Positions 32,420 through 44,590 of a stretch of 64,000 bases of DNA are shown piece after piece. The stretch is from assembly GCA_029959195.1 (NCBI GenBank), contig CP114127.1, positions 1,426,001 to 1,490,000 of the forward strand, in the 5' to 3' direction. Each line of letters starts with the position of its first letter. Positions within the stretch are counted from its first letter, which is position 1. Position numbers and translations under genes: made by a program. The notes below the pieces were generated by a model. That model did no database searches, had not been told where the DNA came from, and saw nothing but the letters and a program-made list of their open reading frames with translations. The stretch comes from Dictyophora rubrovolvata (lineage: Eukaryota; Basidiomycota; Agaricomycetes; Phallales; Phallaceae).

Positions 32420-33748
32420 AGTAAGAGGAGGGACTGTTGATTTTTTTCTGACTATGAGGGATTTTTTGACTTTTACTGGACACTTCCCACCACTCACTGC
32501 ACGCACGCTCTCTTTTCTTTTTTTTTTTTTTTGGCAACTCATCGTAACATATATACGCATCATCTCAGTTACCTTTCCATTGTTTCTTTTCCAGTTCTCT
32601 GCTCTTCCCTTTCTTTTTTTCTCTCTTGGTTTCGTAGTAAAACCCATTATGCATTTTATAATAGACTATATGCAATTTTCAGGAGGAAACTCCCTTTTGC
32701 AAGAGATGCAATCATGAATGTGTTGATACATACATATGTACATCTTCGGCACAAGTGACATGTGATCCATTTTTCTCAGCCCTTAAGGCCTTCCCCTTTA
32801 ATTACTTAGACCTGACCCATATGTAGTATGCACCCCGTGTTTTTGATAGGTTGGTTGTGTTGATCACATTTTTGATAATCAGACATCATACATCAATGAT
32901 ATTTGCGCGCGCGAACCCAGGCGAACCCACGTTGTCATTTAGGCCTTAGGAGCATTAGACGAATACGACGTAGTATCTTTTCTTTTTTTGTTCTTACCCT
33001 GAACGAAAGAAGAAAAAAAAAAGGTTCTGCCGTACGTACGTACATACATACATACATACATCATACTTACCTGGTACTGTACTGCGGGTTTCGGTCAAAG
33101 TCGTCCACATTGCGTACGGGGATAATTATAATACCAGTGAAAAGTGGAGCTATCACTTCAATAATTGGGATAAAAACGTGGAACATACATATTATTCACT
33201 TTCCCTAGTTCCCCGACTCTGAATCCAACTCCGACACTCCGAGTCGTAATACATACTCGCTTTCTCGCCATTTTTCTGGCTGAAAAGATCTTTTAATTTT
33301 AATTCAGCCGTGGGTATTGCCTGCTGGTATTGCCTGGTATTGCCTGGTATTGCGCTTTCCCTTAATTTGGCGTGGTTCTTATTTATAATTAGACCAGGGG
33401 CGGGGAGGCTTACGGTGTATCCGAGGCTACAGCTCAAGCGACGATTCTGGTCTCGATTTGCTACTACATAATAGTAGTAGCAGCCTCAGTAGGCGGTACT
33501 CTACGACCATCACTTTTGGAAGGACCCATTCTTCTTCTTCTTCTTCTTCCATGCTCTCGTTTTTTATCTCGTTGAACTGAAAGAAACGAAAAAAAAAGAA
33601 AATCAGACCGCTCGTTTCAAGTTTTTTTTTTCCCCCTACTCTGTTATCTCATCCCGAACGCGAAACGCTTGGGGGACGCGAAATTTTTTAAAAAAAGCCA
33701 CATCTTTTTGCTTTTGTTTTCTTCTTCTTCTTCTTCTTCTTTTAATTA
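32420..33748. other. intergenic with simple repeats
   Basis: No gene is supported in 1.3 kb. It holds T-rich and (CTT)n runs (about 33,530-33,550 and 33,718-33,740), a (CATA)n run near 33,041-33,062, and the repeated unit CTGGTATTGC near 33,320-33,350. The last (CTT)n run lies just before the next start codon. Confidence 0.6.
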
Positions 33749-33887
33749 ATGAGCAGTTTTCTTGCTCGATCATCTGGCGGGTCTTCATCGCGTCCTCCTA
33801 GCAGCTCCTCTCAAGCTGATTCCCAGTCCGAATCTTGGTTCCGACGAGCTCGAGGGTTTGCTACTGGCCGCCGCCACCATCACACCG

Positions 33888-33923
<36 letters not shown>

Positions 33924-35668
33924 GCCCGGTGGAAAAAAAATATCCGTATTCACGGACCTCGCCGTGGTCATCGTCGTCTTCGGATGTTTACTATAATGGA
34001 TATACCTACGGCTCGTCGTCTTCTTCTTCGTTTCGCAAGGTTTCGCTCCCGTCGTATAATTCAGACTCAGGTGGTTTGGGTGTCGCACAATCAAGACGTT
34101 GGCGTTTGAATTGGAATTGGAATTGGAATTGGAATTGGAATTGGAATTTGAGGTCTTGGTTTAGACGACGCAGATCGTCATCACCTTCGAAAGTATCATC
34201 AACATCATCACCATCATCATCGGCATCGACATCGACATCGACATCGACGTCCGTCAAAGGGCGGATTCAAGGTTCACGAGGATGGACGGATTGGGATCAT
34301 CGTGTTTCGTGGTGGAGTGATATACCCGTTTGGAGATATTTGAGAATCGCGTTTATTTCTGTTTTACTTACGTGGTCGATATACTGCACGATTCGATATT
34401 TTATGTCATTAACAGGTTCGTTCTTTCTCTTTTGTTTGAATGTGGACCTTGAACTGAGTTTTTTTTTTCCTGGTTTCGTTAGTATACGACAACGACCCAA
34501 TCCGCCGGCGCATCGCAATAAGTCTAGGCACACTCTCAACTTTATCAACCCTCTTTTTCACCCTCGAAACAAGCGTAGTCTACGCCTTAGCAATGCACAT
34601 CCACATACCCAACACACCCCGCACATTCATCCATTTCTTAACTTATTTCGCTTCCTTTCTCATTCTAATCCCCGCTATCGTGAATGTCGGTGTTATAATC
34701 GCTTGGAGATATCCTCCAAAGAACTTTGAAGATTTCGAGCGCGCGATTCGCGGGAGGTGTGCGTGGGATGTGGATGCCGTTTGGACGGGTACGGGTATGG
34801 TTTGTTTTGGGGCTGATGAAGTTCCGTTTGGAGTTTGGGTCGGTGCGGGTGTTGTCAGACTTTTGGGTACGTTCGTTGTTGTGGTGAGTAAATGTAGTTG
34901 TATTTTTGGGAGGGGTGGTTCGTGCTTATGATTGGCACCTCTTTTACCTCTTTACAGTGCTTGTATTTCATTGTCGCGAGATATTTCCCGAGACCAGACG
35001 AAGAACCCGTTCCTCTTCCTTTAGAAGCCGGAAGCCAGATGGACGAGCTTACAACAACCGACCCGGACCCCGACCCGGACGTTTTCACCCCACCCCAAAC
35101 CAAAGACTCCCGCCAACTCATATACAATCAACCCCACTCTCTTTCTTCCGCGCAGATTCTGCGTCATATAAAAGCCATGTCAGCCAGCGCCAACGACAGC
35201 AACAGTGGTAGCGGTTCAGACAACGACAACGACGACGACGAAGACAATGACAATGACGAGGAATACACCTCCGATTTGGGCGACCTCGAAACTGACACTA
35301 AACCAAACTCTTATGCTCGCGTTTTGACAGACGAACCCGATCATATTCATATGTCGTCTTCTTTATCACTCTCGCAGTTGAGTCTTGCGCGATCGGCATC
35401 CTCATCGTCGTCGTCGTTGTTGGATCTGAGTCGTTCGAATTCGAGAGGACTCGGGCTCGGACTCGGTCAAGGTGTGGTAGGTCCTCGACCTAGACCTAAA
35501 CCTAAATCTAAACCTTCACTTGCTTCCAAATCTTCGATTTCACGAGCGAGTACGGTATCTTCTTCTTCTACTGCTACTTTTATTACTAGTAGAGACACAC
35601 CAACACCAACGCATGGGCATTCGGAAGAACTTGACTCGCAATCGCTTTTGAAGGAAAGTCGAATATAG
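33749..35668 (+). CDS. four-span membrane protein of unknown function
   Basis: The exons 33,749-34,415; 34,483-34,883; 34,958-35,668 splice in phase to 592 residues. The first 190 residues are Ser/Asn/Trp-rich and low complexity, including (Asn)n and Trp-Asn repeats from AAC and GGAATT runs. Four likely membrane spans follow: YLRIAFISVLLTWSIYCTI, LSTLSTLFFTLETSVVYAL, FLTYFASFLILIPAIVNVGV and GVVRLLGTFVVVCLYFIVAR. A conserved-looking loop FERAIRGRCAWDVDAVWTGT lies between spans 3 and 4. The C-terminal tail is long, acidic and Ser-rich. I recognise no family. The layout suggests a conserved basidiomycete membrane protein with disordered cytosolic ends. Confidence 0.72.
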
Positions 35669-36225
35669 GCGGATACTCACACGTACACGCAACACTTTTA
35701 TTTCCGACTGTATACCACTCGATCTGATTTTCGTGAATTTAACCGGGAACATTATATTTCCCCCCCCCCGCCGATTTTCGATGCTGTCTCCCTGCCGCTT
35801 CAATCTTTACCCGACTTATCATTCTTTCTCTCTCTTTCATTATAACGAATTGAGTGGACGTTTTTGCATCTTTTTTTTTCTTTATATATTGTACTATATA
35901 TTTTTCCCTTGGTTTTTCTTTGTTTTCTTTTTTTTTTTTGGTTTTTTTTGGCAGTTTTCCCCCTCCTTTCATCCAAAATTCGATTTTTTACTTATTTACT
36001 CTATTACTCCGTTTCAGAAAGCATATCAAGTTCCGTAATTTTCCAGAATACAAATACAGCACAACATGGATTTGAAATTGATACACATAGATAGAGTCAT
36101 AGACGGATAATCTGATACGCCACCTCGTGACATGGGTAACACTTTCGGGCCAAATTTCATGGGTGCGCAAAGCCCGTAGTACTCCACATCGACTTCTGTG
36201 CATCGTCTTTAAGCTTTTATTTTTT
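35669..36225. other. intergenic, T-rich
   Basis: It has long T runs (35,870-35,960) and a 10-C run near 35,761. No gene is seen. Confidence 0.6.
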
Positions 36226-38265
36226 ATGTCCACCACTGGGGGCCGATCGTCGAGAAGCTTATGCCCCAATTTCTCACACGTCATTCGTGAAGCGAGAGAA
36301 AAAGGTGCTCGTCGGAGTAAGGATGGACCTCAACCGTGGATCGTGCGTAAACTTGCAATTGGACTCGTTGTTGGTATTGTGGGATATGCTGTATGTTTTT
36401 TATCTTATCCACTGTTGGAGTTGCTGATTGATTTTTTGATCTAGTATTATGTTTATATTGTAACGTTTTGTATACCTATGATACAACGGCATCGGAATGC
36501 TTTGGGTAATAAACGGATCGGAAGTAAGTTTTGTTCTTATTTCTAGTGCCAATTATCGGGTTGCTAATTGGTTTTTTTGTTTAGTTGCTTTTTTGGTTAC
36601 ATTCAATGTCCTGTTTCTGATGTTCGTTTGGGCCTATGTCAAAGTGCTGCCCCCCGTCCCATCTTGATCGTTCTTTTCTGACCCTTTTGTTGTCAAGGCG
36701 GTAATTACATCTCCAGGATACGCACTCGAGGTAAACGAACACATCCTTTTCTTTGCGTTTCTTGTTTTTTTAATGGTTGTTTATGACAGCACACGCATCA
36801 GACACCGCCTCCTGTACCTCGGAGTCCAGAACAACCTTTCAATTCAGTGACGGGATTTTCTTCACAAATACACGATGACAATGGCGAAAATGATGGCGAA
36901 TTTCGTCGTTCGGTGATGGAGGAGAATAATAGCGGTAATGCCAATCAAAACGACTCCGGCTCGCACCAAACCAGCATGAACATGACCGAAACAGATCGGT
37001 ACTCTCGACCTTATTTCGGTCGACAACAACAACAGCACGCACAGCAACGCGAAGTTGCTTCTGCTTCTGCTTCTGCTGTATTCGCACTTGTTGTTGTTGA
37101 TGACGATGATGCTGATCCCCAAATGTCCCCGACCGATGCTCTCCCCCCTGTTGCGGCTGGACAAACAGCGCGAGAAAAAGAAGAAGAAGAAGAAAGGCGT
37201 TTAAGAAACCTTGAAGAAGACGGATTACCACCTCCAGATTATTATTCCAGAAGACCACCTACTCATCCGGTTTTGTCGCCCGAGTTTCGGTATTGTCTTC
37301 GCGATGGGATTGTCAAACCTATGAGGTCGCATCATTGTCGCGCTTGTGGAACGGTATGTTCTTTATGTTTCTCTCTGTGTGTGTGTTTTTTCATGTATTG
37401 ATGTTTGGACAGTGTGTTTTGAAATACGATCATCATTGTCCTTGTATGTTCCCCGTCTACGTTACGTCAAGTTGAACTAAAACTGAACTATTCGGACAAA
37501 ACCCAGGGATCGGTCAATGCGTAGGAGCACGTAATCAAAAATTCTTCATCAACTTTCTACAATGGTCGTCCGTCTTCACACTCTTCATTTTCATCAGCAT
37601 TCTCGTGATGTACGCCCGTCTCGCCAACGGCACACTCAACCCGAAACCTCCAGTCAGCCCTCAACACTTCGTCATACTCGGTCTCTCATTCATCTTCACC
37701 CTCTTCCCGGTTTTACTATTCATGAATCAGTTTTATCTCACCGTTTATAATATAACAACCGTTGAGCAACTCCATATGCAACGAATGAAAGAGCGGGAGA
37801 AAGGCATGCTGGGTGAGATGGTTGGAAATGGACTACCCTGTTCTTCTTCGGCATCTCCTGATTCTGCACGTACACCTCGCGGATCTCGACTTGATATTAA
37901 TGTTGATTTTAAACGACCACGATGGCCGTGGCAAGCTATCCCTTTGCGCAACGAAATACGCAAGCGGTGGGATCAGGAATGGGGCAAATTGCGCACGGAG
38001 GGTAATTTGTGGTGGTTGGGATGTAAACGTGCTAATTGGGAAGCGGTTATGGGAAAGTCCAAGTGGGGTTGGTTTTGTATGTTACCTTTTTTCTTTCTTT
38101 CTTTTCGCTGTGTTTTTTTTGGTTTTTTGATTTTATTTGTGCCTTACGTAAGTAGTACCCGTTGGGCATAGTTTTGGTGATGGATTAAACTACCCTCGTA
38201 ATCCTCGATTCGACCCGGACGGCCGATGGAGAAGAAGGTCTGAATGGCCAGATGAATTACAGTAA
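36226..38265 (+). CDS. DHHC-type protein S-palmitoyltransferase
   Basis: Eight exons (36,226-36,390; 36,445-36,523; 36,585-36,643; 36,698-36,730; 36,790-37,353; 37,413-37,443; 37,507-38,076; 38,153-38,265) give about 537 residues. Two N-terminal spans precede the Cys-rich domain (RYCLRDGIVKPMRSHHCRAC, then [20 protein letters not shown]); the active Cys is in DHHC. An intron splits the Trp codon of HHCPW. Two further spans follow (SSVFTLFIFISILVMYA and ILGLSFIFTLFPVLLF). The C-terminus has GDGLNYPRNPRFDPDGRW followed by RRRSEWPDEL, a signature of fungal DHHC enzymes. It attaches palmitate to cysteines of membrane proteins in the secretory system. A 150-residue Ser/Gln/Asp-rich insert lies before the domain. 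Confidence 0.92.
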
Positions 38266-38508
38266 ACCCTTGAGGTTAGGGTCTAGTTGGTTATTTCTTT
38301 CCCGCTTCATCTTTGGAAACTGGAAACTTAACTTCAAGTGCAGGTGATTGCCACCAGCTGTTTTCGGCAACGGATATATCAAATTTGATTGGATAATGGT
38401 TTCGAACTGAATCTTTCGCAGGTGCTGGTGACTAAACGGTTAGTATCTCTGTAATAATCCGAAGTCTGAATACTTCTTGTTTAGTAGTTTAGTATTGTAC
38501 GATGGTCT
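38266..38508. other. intergenic
   Basis: No gene is seen. The last 100 bases (GGTTAGTATCTCTG, CTTGTTTAGTA, ATTGTACGATG) recur near 47,045-47,150 and mark the start of a duplicated block. Confidence 0.5.
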
Positions 38509-38745
38509 CTAATACTTCGTATGTTTTCCTTGGCACACGGAAGTGCTTGGGTTTAACAATTGAGTTGTGCCAGCTTTAATGTGTATATTTAATGGAAGCT
38601 TCAACGTTGACGAACTGTTTGATCGACAGCCTGAGTGACCATTAGATGCCGATTTCTCATTGTAAACCCCAATTTGGTGTTCCAAGTCTTGGGCCGTCAA
38701 TTGCAGTGTCACTCTATAGAACTTGTCGATAATAATCTTGATCAC
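38509..38745 (-). pseudogene. truncated copy of the PD-(D/E)XK-like protein
   Basis: The start of this frame (VTLQLTAQDLEHQ) matches residues 18-30 of the 239-residue protein encoded at 47,706-48,425. The match then stops, and most of the coding region is gone. As in the complete locus, it lies upstream of and divergent from a copy of the 110-residue protein (39,041). Confidence 0.65.
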
Positions 38746-39040
38746 TCCAGTATCATACGTAACTAAATGATTGTACTAATGATTGGATTACTTAGGTCTA
38801 CGAGTTGTCTACGAGGCTGTATTGTTGAGCACAAGGAGAACCAGCCAAGGCAGCTGTAATAGAAATACAGTGAGTATAAATATAGCGACGTGTCGACATC
38901 ATCCCTACAGAACGCTGTGTGATCGTCTGGGATCGTCATGAAATGCCGGAGTCCGAAAAATACGACTACCGAGGACCCGAGCTGAAGCGCTGAACGACGA
39001 GATATGTACTAGCCTACTAGCCCCTTCAACTTTCTCAGTG

Positions 39041-39373
39041 ATGCCAAATTGGACATACGTGCAGGAATACGTCAAAGGTTATGCTTTCAATGACGAAAAG
39101 ATGGCCTCCTTGTTTGGCTTTGATCCATCGGATTCACAGATGGCCAATATGTGCATCAGCACCGTCATTGAAACAACACTTGAGGACGAAGGGTACATCA
39201 CTTTGACTTGCGCGTACAAAGATCCTGCTTCAAATATGGTGGTTGTTATTGTCATGGACGACGACAATGACAAGGAGAGACTCGTTGAGAGGCCTTTACC
39301 TGGCCCTTTGCATCCGTCAATTTCTCGTATTATGGATATTCTTGACGGTCCAGATGTGTGGAGGAAAGCTTAG
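39041..39373 (+). CDS. unknown 110-residue protein, family R, copy 1
   Basis: 'Family R' is a local label. The product starts MPNWTYVQEYVKGYAFNDEK and ends SISRIMDILDGPDVWRKA. It is intact and close to copies at 46,617 and 48,827. There is no signal peptide or membrane span. The composition is mixed alpha/beta with an acidic loop (MDDDNDKE) before a proline-rich PLPGPLHPS block. Upstream sequence is shared with the other copies, so gene and promoter were duplicated together. The function is unknown. Confidence 0.68.
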   Translation: MPNWTYVQEYVKGYAFNDEKMASLFGFDPSDSQMANMCISTVIETTLEDEGYITLTCAYKDPASNMVVVIVMDDDNDKERLVERPLPGPLHPSISRIMDILDGPDVWRKA

Positions 39374-39649
39374 TTTGTGAAAACGTGATTTTCTTTTTTT
39401 CCTTTTCTTGCCTTCTTTGATGTTGCTTTGCAGCGGTGGGTATTATTCATGATGGATATATGTGTTGCCGTAATTTCAAGCCCGCAACGTCAATTTATTT
39501 ATTCCGCTACGGAATCGCTTGGAACCACATCGACATCGACAAATTTCGTACCAGTAATAGTTCGAGTTGCCAGTGACTTCTCCGTCGCTAAGAAGAGAAG
39601 CCCTGCGTTCATGGTGTTTAATTCGAGGCGTTAATAAAAACCGTGTATA

Positions 39650-40010
39650 TGTATATACGCACAGGCCGACGGGATTCCGAATTCGTCGGTCACTATATTG
39701 TTTTCCATTTCAAACTTAATTAATCTCAAACCAATCCATGATGCATGATTACTTGCAGATGTAACGCAAACTCTCGTACACCCAGTGGATCCCGATCACG
39801 AGGAAGTCAATTAAACAATCAATCAAACGAACACGGTCAGATTCAATATCGGTTAGTGAATTGCAGCTAAGAAGCAATGCTCCAGTGTGTTTCGGGGACA
39901 TGCGGCCAATGCGTCTCCCAACGCAGTTGATGAACATTTTGACTTTGTTCGCATTTGTTTAGAAAATATAAATTACGATGATAGATTGTGGTTTATTTTA
40001 TAATCATATA
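39650..40010 (+). pseudogene. remnant of the gene at 45,193-45,759 (3' part)
   Basis: Nucleotide blocks such as ACCCAGTGGATC, AAGAAGCAA, CATGCGGCCA and GACGATAGAT-like text recur in the same order as in 45,510-45,760. The reading frame is lost. With the next remnant it forms a block that is repeated at 45,500-46,300. Confidence 0.55.
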
Positions 40011-40599
40011 ATTCCATACATAAGAGGTGTATTTACATGCAGTATAGTGTATTAACTATGTTGGATATTAATTGATATGGTGATTTGAGTCGTTCATTAA
40101 TGCTTTCACCACATGCAAGTTGAGAGAACGGTTATAAGTCCAAGTTGTATAGTTCGAGTGTTCAATTCTGAATATGCATTTGATAGAACAGAATATAAAT
40201 TTCATCGGATGAACTCTAATGTGAAGTCTTCGTGATGTAGACTACACAAGCTTTCAAAATAGACAAAGACGTTCAATAAACAGAGTGTATGAAAGTCTCG
40301 TTAATTGAAAACTGCTGGAACTAGATACAAAAACACTCGCTTTTTATATCTTTTGAGACCCAATGATTAAGTAATAAAGAAAAAGAAAGACGAAGAAAGG
40401 AATGGAAAGTTAAGTAAGGGGAATTGGATAAGAATGATTAACTAATAAGGGGAGGGCTGAAGCTCTTGTAGGAGTCGATTCCCTTACATCTAAGCTATTA
40501 TTTTCACCCTGGTACGTTTTCCCATAAACTATTCCCAAAAACTATAAGTATCATCAAGATTGCCGGGAATTAAGCCAAAAGAACAAACCTGCATCTTTC

Positions 40600-41145
40600 C
40601 AACGAAGCAGCGTCTGCTTGTAATAGTCTTCAACACCGGTCGGATGGGCGATGTCTTGTATTGGGATTAAGAGATACAACAACGACCACGAATGAACCCA
40701 GGAATACGAAGTCGAACCCAGCGTAAATATCTTCCAACTTGTCGGCGTCGGTCAAATAGGCAACGACAGTTGGATAAATGCGGTTGTGGTACGTAGGTAT
40801 CTCGGAATGTTCTTCTCACCGCCATGCAAAGGATTTCAAATGTCAACAACCTAATTCGTACGAAAAAGGCAAGCTCTTCGAGTGTTGCAAAGGTCTCCGG
40901 TGTTTTTTTAACGTTCATCGCGATCATCTGCTCCATATCATAGATCATCCGACTCATCTTGTGAGAGTGTTCCGAGAAGCGAATTGTGGAAAATCAAGTT
41001 ATCTAGAGAGACACCAGGAATATGCCGGCCTCTTTCCAAGTTCCTGATAGGAAGCTCAAAGTCGTAACGTTCGGGGTTGGCTGCTGCTTTGGTTTCACAT
41101 TTATAACTTGTGGTATCTGGATCTTTGGATTGAGAGTCGCCATGG
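40600..41145 (-). pseudogene. degenerate membrane-protein-like gene (copy 1)
   Basis: The minus strand has no full frame but shows VRIRLLTFEILCMAVRR and, in another frame, a hydrophobic stretch GFDFVFLGSFVVVVVSL. The same region recurs at 45,900-46,330, where the equivalent stretch reads TGEFDFALLLCLLILIPLA. Both copies look broken. The parent family is not recognised. Confidence 0.4.
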
Positions 41146-42047
41146 GTATTGGAGCTTGGGAAAGTTTTCTGATGAGCCACGAGTATCAGAGCTAGAGTAG
41201 CGGAGGTGATGGATATCGTCTGTAGCAGTTGCCAGTCTGTAACAGCTCGTTGGGGAAGGGGGAATGACGTAACATCAATTATGTAATGAATAACCGGGTC
41301 ATACCCACGTGACTACGACCGAACACGACCGTGGGCCGTTCTGGGCCGTCGGCAACGCGTCGCATTCTAACTTCTCTCCCGAGTACTTAACTTGAACTCA
41401 GCGGGCCGCACCACTGTCCTGTGAAGATGTAAAATATTATTGTTTACCACAGTGGAATTGTCCAATCTGTTCCATCATCCAACCCATCCCCACCTTGGAC
41501 ATTTCTTCTATTGTCTGGGCTGTCCAAGGCTCGAAGTGTACAAATATGACAAGCGACGAGAGTTATCAAGTAGCTTCGTCTTCTGAAGGCATGTCTTCAA
41601 CCACCCAATTCTCTAATTCTATACCTTTTGGAACAAATTCCCATTCAGGCCCCAGGCTTTCAACAACAAAGGAGAGAGCCTTCATAGATGACCCAGAGGT
41701 AGACCCTCAATTCATAGAAAACTTCTTCGTTGCTCTGGACAACATTCCCGACATGCAGGGTGATGATTCAATTATGCAGTCTATCAAAGCTATTTCTTCA
41801 GCACCAAAGGAGGTAGGTATGCACAATGATATTGTTAACATTTTCAACAAGATCACCCAATCCATCTACACCATTGGCCATAATTCATCTCTAAGACCAC
41901 TCTATTTCTTATGCTCTCACAGCAAGGGACCATCGGCAAAAAATCCACATCAGACTTGCTGTATTGCTCCTGATATATTAGTTTTGCCACCCCTGGCTGT
42001 TTCCAAACCGTTTCTACAAAAGATGGAGTCAAAGGATCACAGTTCTT

Positions 42048-42451
42048 GTCAGGGCTACTCACTCAGACTAGAGGGAGGGGATCCTAAGTAAAATATATTC
42101 TGGGAATAATACTAACTCACCTAGAGGGAGGGGATCCTAAGAGAACAAACTTAAGGATCCTTCCTCTAGGGCTACTAACTATATATTACGAAAAATGATA
42201 AGGTCATACGTGACCTTCGGTTCATGGACTGGGCGCAGATAGGTGCCAGTCCCAGGCTTTAGCCAGGGCCTAGGCCATGGCTCTGATGGGAACAGGTGCT
42301 CAGCGCCTGTTGAAGGGAAAAATGGGAATACGGAAGGAGAGGGAAATGCAAGAGATGGGATAAAATGCGAGAAATATGGAAATGAATAAAATAGACCAGA
42401 ACCAAAGATAAACAGAGGAAAAGAAGGGGATGACACTAGCGTACCCTGACA
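42048..42451 (-). mobile_element. solo LTR, family A, in the FunK1 gene
   Basis: A 404-base family A LTR in reverse orientation has a perfect GTTCT duplication (42,043-42,047 and 42,452-42,456). It interrupts the FunK1 N-terminal region. Confidence 0.93.
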
Positions 42452-42538
42452 GTTCTCCTCACAATTCCTTTTGCTGTCCATGGTCCATACTAGAATCTAT
42501 CATTGAAGTCAAACCAAAAAATGAATGGAATAGCAGAC

Positions 42539-42893
42539 TGTCAGGGCTACTCACTCAGACTAGAGGGAGGGGATCCTAAGAGAACAAACTTAGGGATCCC
42601 TCCTCTAGGGCTACTAACTATATACTATGAAAAAACAGCGAAGGCCATATGCAGCCTTCGGTTTATGGACTGAGCGCGGATACACACTGGTCCTGGATCT
42701 TTAGCTGGGGCCTAGGCCATGGCTCTGATGGGAACAGGTGCTCAGCACCTGTTGGAGGGAAAGAAGGGGATACGGAAGGAAGGAGGAATGCAGAAGATGG
42801 GATAAAATATGAGAAATAAGGAAATGAACAAGATAAACCAGAACTGAAGATAAACAAAGGAAAATAAGGGAATGACGCTAGTGTACCCTGACA
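42539..42893 (-). mobile_element. solo LTR, family A, in the FunK1 gene (short form)
   Basis: A 355-base family A LTR, about 50 bases shorter than the others, has a perfect CAGAC duplication (42,534-42,538 and 42,894-42,898). It is only 87 bases from the previous LTR and in the same orientation, but its separate target duplication shows an independent insertion. Confidence 0.92.
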
Positions 42894-44183
42894 CAGACAG
42901 TCCATTGATTACCTTCAGACCATCCTACAATACTGACCTGATAAAGTCAACGTGCTCGGTATAACTTGTAATCAAAAGGAATACTGCTTCTACTATATCA
43001 ATGCCTACACATAGAAAAAACTAATGTCATTCCAATGGGATAATGGTTTAGATAAACTGACTCATTATGTCTATTTGCTTCATCGGACATAGGGCAAAGA
43101 TATCGGATGAGACACATCCATTTGACTTCAAGACATCATCTGGAAAGACAAGTATAATTCTGCCATATGGCAAATTTCCTTCAAAGGAGAAAGTTATGGA
43201 ATTCAGCCGATATTTGAATGAAGAGGATCTGGAAGACGAACCTGGATAGCTGTTGGGACTGCGAGTAATGATGCAAATGACATAAGAAATACCACATCCA
43301 CATCAGCCGTCCAGGTGGTGAAGGATATGTGGAGAGATAATTCAAGACAATATGAAGAAGGAGCTCTTCTGTACTGCATTCATGAGAATAGATTTGTTTC
43401 TGGAGTAGTTCGTCTAATCTCTGATGGTATTTTTAATGATTTAACTGCTGGAAATTGGACCAAGCACCAACTTGTGATGGGAAGTACCGGTCTTAGACTG
43501 AGTGCCTGCAAAAGTGTTCTCAATTTTTTCAAGGTAATTTATGATACTATAGAAGGTATATACATCTCTTCATCATCTCATTATTATTATTCACAACCTT
43601 TCTAGCCCATGAGAAAGTAGTGGAGCAAGGTGTTCTGCACCAAGATATCAGCTGGTATAACGTTCTGTGCAAACCTCAGCATTATATTGGAAATGACAAC
43701 GACAACGTTATCAATCATCCAAACATTGAAAGAATTCTGTATGTGTTCTTAATCTTACCTCCTCAATTATCCTTCTCACGACTTGCTACGCACAGGGGGA
43801 AAATTGAATTTGCAGCCTCTTTGTTTGCTAACTGACTTTGACAACACAGCTCTCATCGAGGACAATAAAAATCCTAATGAAGAAGCCCGAAGAATGGTTA
43901 GTATACTGGATATTTTTTCACTAATATCGAAACTTATGTATATTCAAAGGGTACACCAATGTTTATGGCATCTGAGCTCGCTTATCAAAAATATGGCTAC
44001 CACCTTCTACATATCAGTAAACCTCAGCCATCTATTACCCTTTCTATACTGTCTCTTGAAGGTGAAGCCCTCAAGAAATATACCGAATTATATGGACGGG
44101 GAAGATATGATGAATTTGATGAATGACTGTCTTCGGTTCTTTCTGAGCGGGCCAAAGAGGTTGACCCATTTGCCGCCGGCAAC

Positions 44184-44590
44184 TGTCAGGGTATGCTAGC
44201 GTCGTCCCCTTATTTTCCTTTGTTTATCTTCGGTTCTGGTTTATCTTATTCATTTCCTTATTTCTCGTATTTTATCCCATTTCCTGCATTCCCCCTTCCT
44301 TCCATATTCCCTTCTTTCCCTTCAACGGGCGCTGAGCGCCCGTTCCCATCAGAGCCATGGCCTAGGCCCCAGCTAAAAGTCCAGGACCAGCACGTATCTG
44401 CGCCCAGTCCACGAACCGAAGGCCGCGTATGGCCTTCGCCATTTTTCATAGTATATAGTTAGTAGCCCTAGAGGAGGGATCCCTAAGTTTGTTCTCTTAG
44501 GATCCCCTCCCTCTAGGTGAGTTAGTATTATTCCTAGAATATATTTTGCTTAGGACCCCCTCCCTCTAGTCTGAGTGAGTAGCCTTGACA
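44184..44590 (+). mobile_element. solo LTR, family A, at the FunK1 3' end
   Basis: A 407-base LTR is close to the consensus of the window copies and retains a perfect GGGCGCTGAGCGCCC hairpin. Flanks GCAAC and GTGTC do not match. Unlike the other solo copies it therefore lacks a target duplication, which suggests recombination or a deletion at one side. Confidence 0.85.

Larger units (their letters stand above)
41546..44183 (+). pseudogene. FunK1-type fungal protein kinase, broken by solo LTRs
   Basis: The start is the ATG at 41,546 (MTSDESYQVAS). The N-terminal region has a PD-(D/E)XK-like pair, APDILVLPP and, past the first LTR, SIIEVKPKNEW, as in many FunK1 proteins. The kinase core follows: RFVSGVVRLISDG, LHQDISWYNVL (catalytic loop), LLTDFDNTALI (DFG equivalent) and PMFMASELAYQKYGYHL (substrate-binding loop). 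The gene is cut by solo LTRs at 42,048-42,451 and 42,539-42,893, and has further stops and frame changes between 42,900 and 43,320. The family is expanded in mushroom-forming fungi; substrates are unknown. This copy cannot make a whole kinase. Confidence 0.75.

Noticed and set aside
41495-41545. Upstream extension of the FunK1 frame
   Set aside because: The extension begins with TTG; the ATG at 41,546 is the credible start.
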